This document shows positions 5,131 through 5,562 of a DNA stretch of 5,562 bases, in pieces (the stretch's first letter is position 1; each line of letters starts with the position of its first letter). The notes under the pieces are model-generated. The model saw only the letters and a list, made by a program, of their open reading frames with translations. It had not been told where the DNA came from and did no database searches. The DNA comes from Fimenecus sp045631075. Lineage in GTDB: Bacteria; Bacillota; Clostridia; Oscillospirales; Acutalibacteraceae. The DNA lies in assembly GCA_045631075.1 (NCBI GenBank), contig JAZQUC010000195.1, positions 1 to 5,562 on the forward strand, written 5' to 3'. The translations under genes were made by a program, and so were the position numbers.

Positions 5131-5376
5131 ATGATAGAATTTATTACAGAAAATGCACTTATACTCATTCCCGTACTGAATATAATCGGTGTAATTTTAA
5201 AGGATACAGAGAAAATTCCCGATAAATTTATTCCGATTATACTTTTGGGATTTGGCGTTGTGGGTTCACTTGCGATTATGGGACTTTCACCCGAAAGTGT
5301 AGTGCAAGGAGTCCTTGTAACAGGCACAGCCGTTTACGGCAATCAGGTAATAAAACAGTTAAAGAAAAAAGAATAG
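5131..5376 (+). CDS. Phage holin, Hol44-like (holin superfamily V)
   Basis: This 81-aa, very hydrophobic protein has membrane segments at about residues 6-23 and 32-51, and a third weaker one at 53-70. It ends in a charged tail (KQLKKKE). The pattern ILIPVLNIIGVILK, then EKIPDKFIPIILL, then QGVLVTGTAVYGNQ matches small clostridial holins of the Hol44 type as I remember them. It would form pores that let the GH25 enzyme reach the wall. The ATG at 5131 has AAAGGAG at 5118-5124. A longer in-frame start at 5047 lies inside the previous gene and is rejected. It is the last gene of the operon, 12 nt before the terminator stem. Confidence 0.9.
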   Translation: MIEFITENALILIPVLNIIGVILKDTEKIPDKFIPIILLGFGVVGSLAIMGLSPESVVQGVLVTGTAVYGNQVIKQLKKKE

Positions 5377-5388
5377 CACAAACAGAAA

Positions 5389-5417
5389 AAAGGAGGGCTT
5401 CGCACCCTCCTTTATTT
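5389..5417 (+). terminator. Operon terminator, probably bidirectional
   Basis: AAAGGAGGG (5389-5397) pairs with CCCTCCTTT (5405-5413), and the loop contains CTTCGCA. On the plus strand ATTT follows. On the minus strand the same stem is followed by a run of T, so it could also stop leftward transcription. It begins 12 nt after the holin stop codon. Confidence 0.88.
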
Positions 5418-5419
5418 GT

Positions 5420-5441
5420 ACAAATTATAATTTGTCGGGAT
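5420..5441. repeat. 16-bp palindrome and second copy of the 21-bp motif
   Basis: ACAAATTATAATTTGT (5420-5435) is a perfect palindrome. It overlaps a second perfect palindrome, ATTTGTACAAAT (5414-5425), that begins in the terminator tail. Positions 5421-5441 repeat 1472-1492 with one difference. The unit directly abuts the hairpin array that follows. Confidence 0.65.
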
Positions 5442-5442
5442 A

Positions 5443-5562
5443 TGTGGCGAAGCCACAATGAAGTAAATCCTTGCGGATTTATGAAGTATCCTGACGGATA
5501 TGAAGTAGCTTACGCTATGAAGTATGCCTTACGGCATATTAAGGATTTGCTTCACTTCATAT
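5443..5562. repeat. Hairpin array with ATGAAGTA spacers and varied stems
   Basis: Five consecutive small hairpins occur. Their stems are TGTGGC/GCCACA (5443-5457), AAATCC/GGATTT (5465-5480), TATCC/GGATA (5487-5500), TAGC/GCTA (5506-5517) and TATGCC/GGCATA (5523-5538). The last four carry 4-nt loops (TTGC, TGAC, TTAC, TTAC). Each of these four is preceded by ATGAAGTA (starts 5458, 5481, 5500, 5517). The stem sequences differ but always pair. A closing segment at 5541-5560 is the reverse complement of 5458-5472 apart from a 5-nt bulge, so the group can also form a multibranched structure. It may continue beyond the right edge. No named family is recognised. Confidence 0.82.

Noticed and set aside
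5420..5562. CRISPR array
   Set aside because: The constant unit is only 8 nt, the variable parts are self-complementary hairpins of 12-16 nt, and no cas genes are seen.

Overview
The window looks like chromosomal DNA of a low-GC Gram-positive bacterium of the class Clostridia, perhaps a Ruminococcus-like gut species. This is inferred from the AT-rich codon use, strong AGGAGG-type ribosome binding sites, the rimP-nusA gene order, a Gram-positive-type LexA box, and small proteins of clostridial flavour. The genus cannot be fixed from this sequence alone.

Left part (1-1461, minus strand): the start of the conserved rimP-nusA operon. nusA runs off the left edge (275 codons present) and rimP is complete. 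A good sigma-A type promoter (1461 to 1433) drives them through a leader of about 97 nt that contains a strong hairpin.

Middle (1462-1826): about 365 bp without a gene, packed with three unrelated intergenic repeat structures: a multi-hairpin palindromic element (1501-1614), an 80-bp long-inverted-repeat element (1672-1751) and a four-copy heptamer tandem repeat (1797-1824). Next comes a 62-aa cytoplasmic small protein on the minus strand (1827-2015). A divergent, separately terminated gene for a 66-aa secreted peptide (2212-2412) follows, behind a perfect-consensus promoter.

Right part (2483-5417, plus strand): a compact six-gene transcription unit with its own promoter and terminator. A LexA-type SOS box lies just downstream of the -10. 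The gene order is: sigma-region-4-like regulator, small helical protein, phage tail-fibre/baseplate-like protein, GH25 lysozyme with a C-terminal SH3-like domain, XhlA-like membrane protein, and Hol44-like holin. The junctions are tight (11-nt overlap, 11-nt gap, 17-nt gap, 4-nt overlap, 14-nt gap), so this reads as one operon. No capsid, terminase, portal, tail-tube or integrase gene is visible, and host genes sit immediately to the left. The simplest reading is a DNA-damage-inducible lysis module, either a domesticated prophage remnant or a release device for some cargo. The adjacent secreted peptide is one possible but unproven cargo.

Right edge (5420-5562): after the terminator, a 16-bp palindrome and a motif shared with position 1472 lead into an array of small hairpins. 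These are separated by the constant octamer ATGAAGTA, and their stems differ while keeping base pairing. The array may continue past the window.
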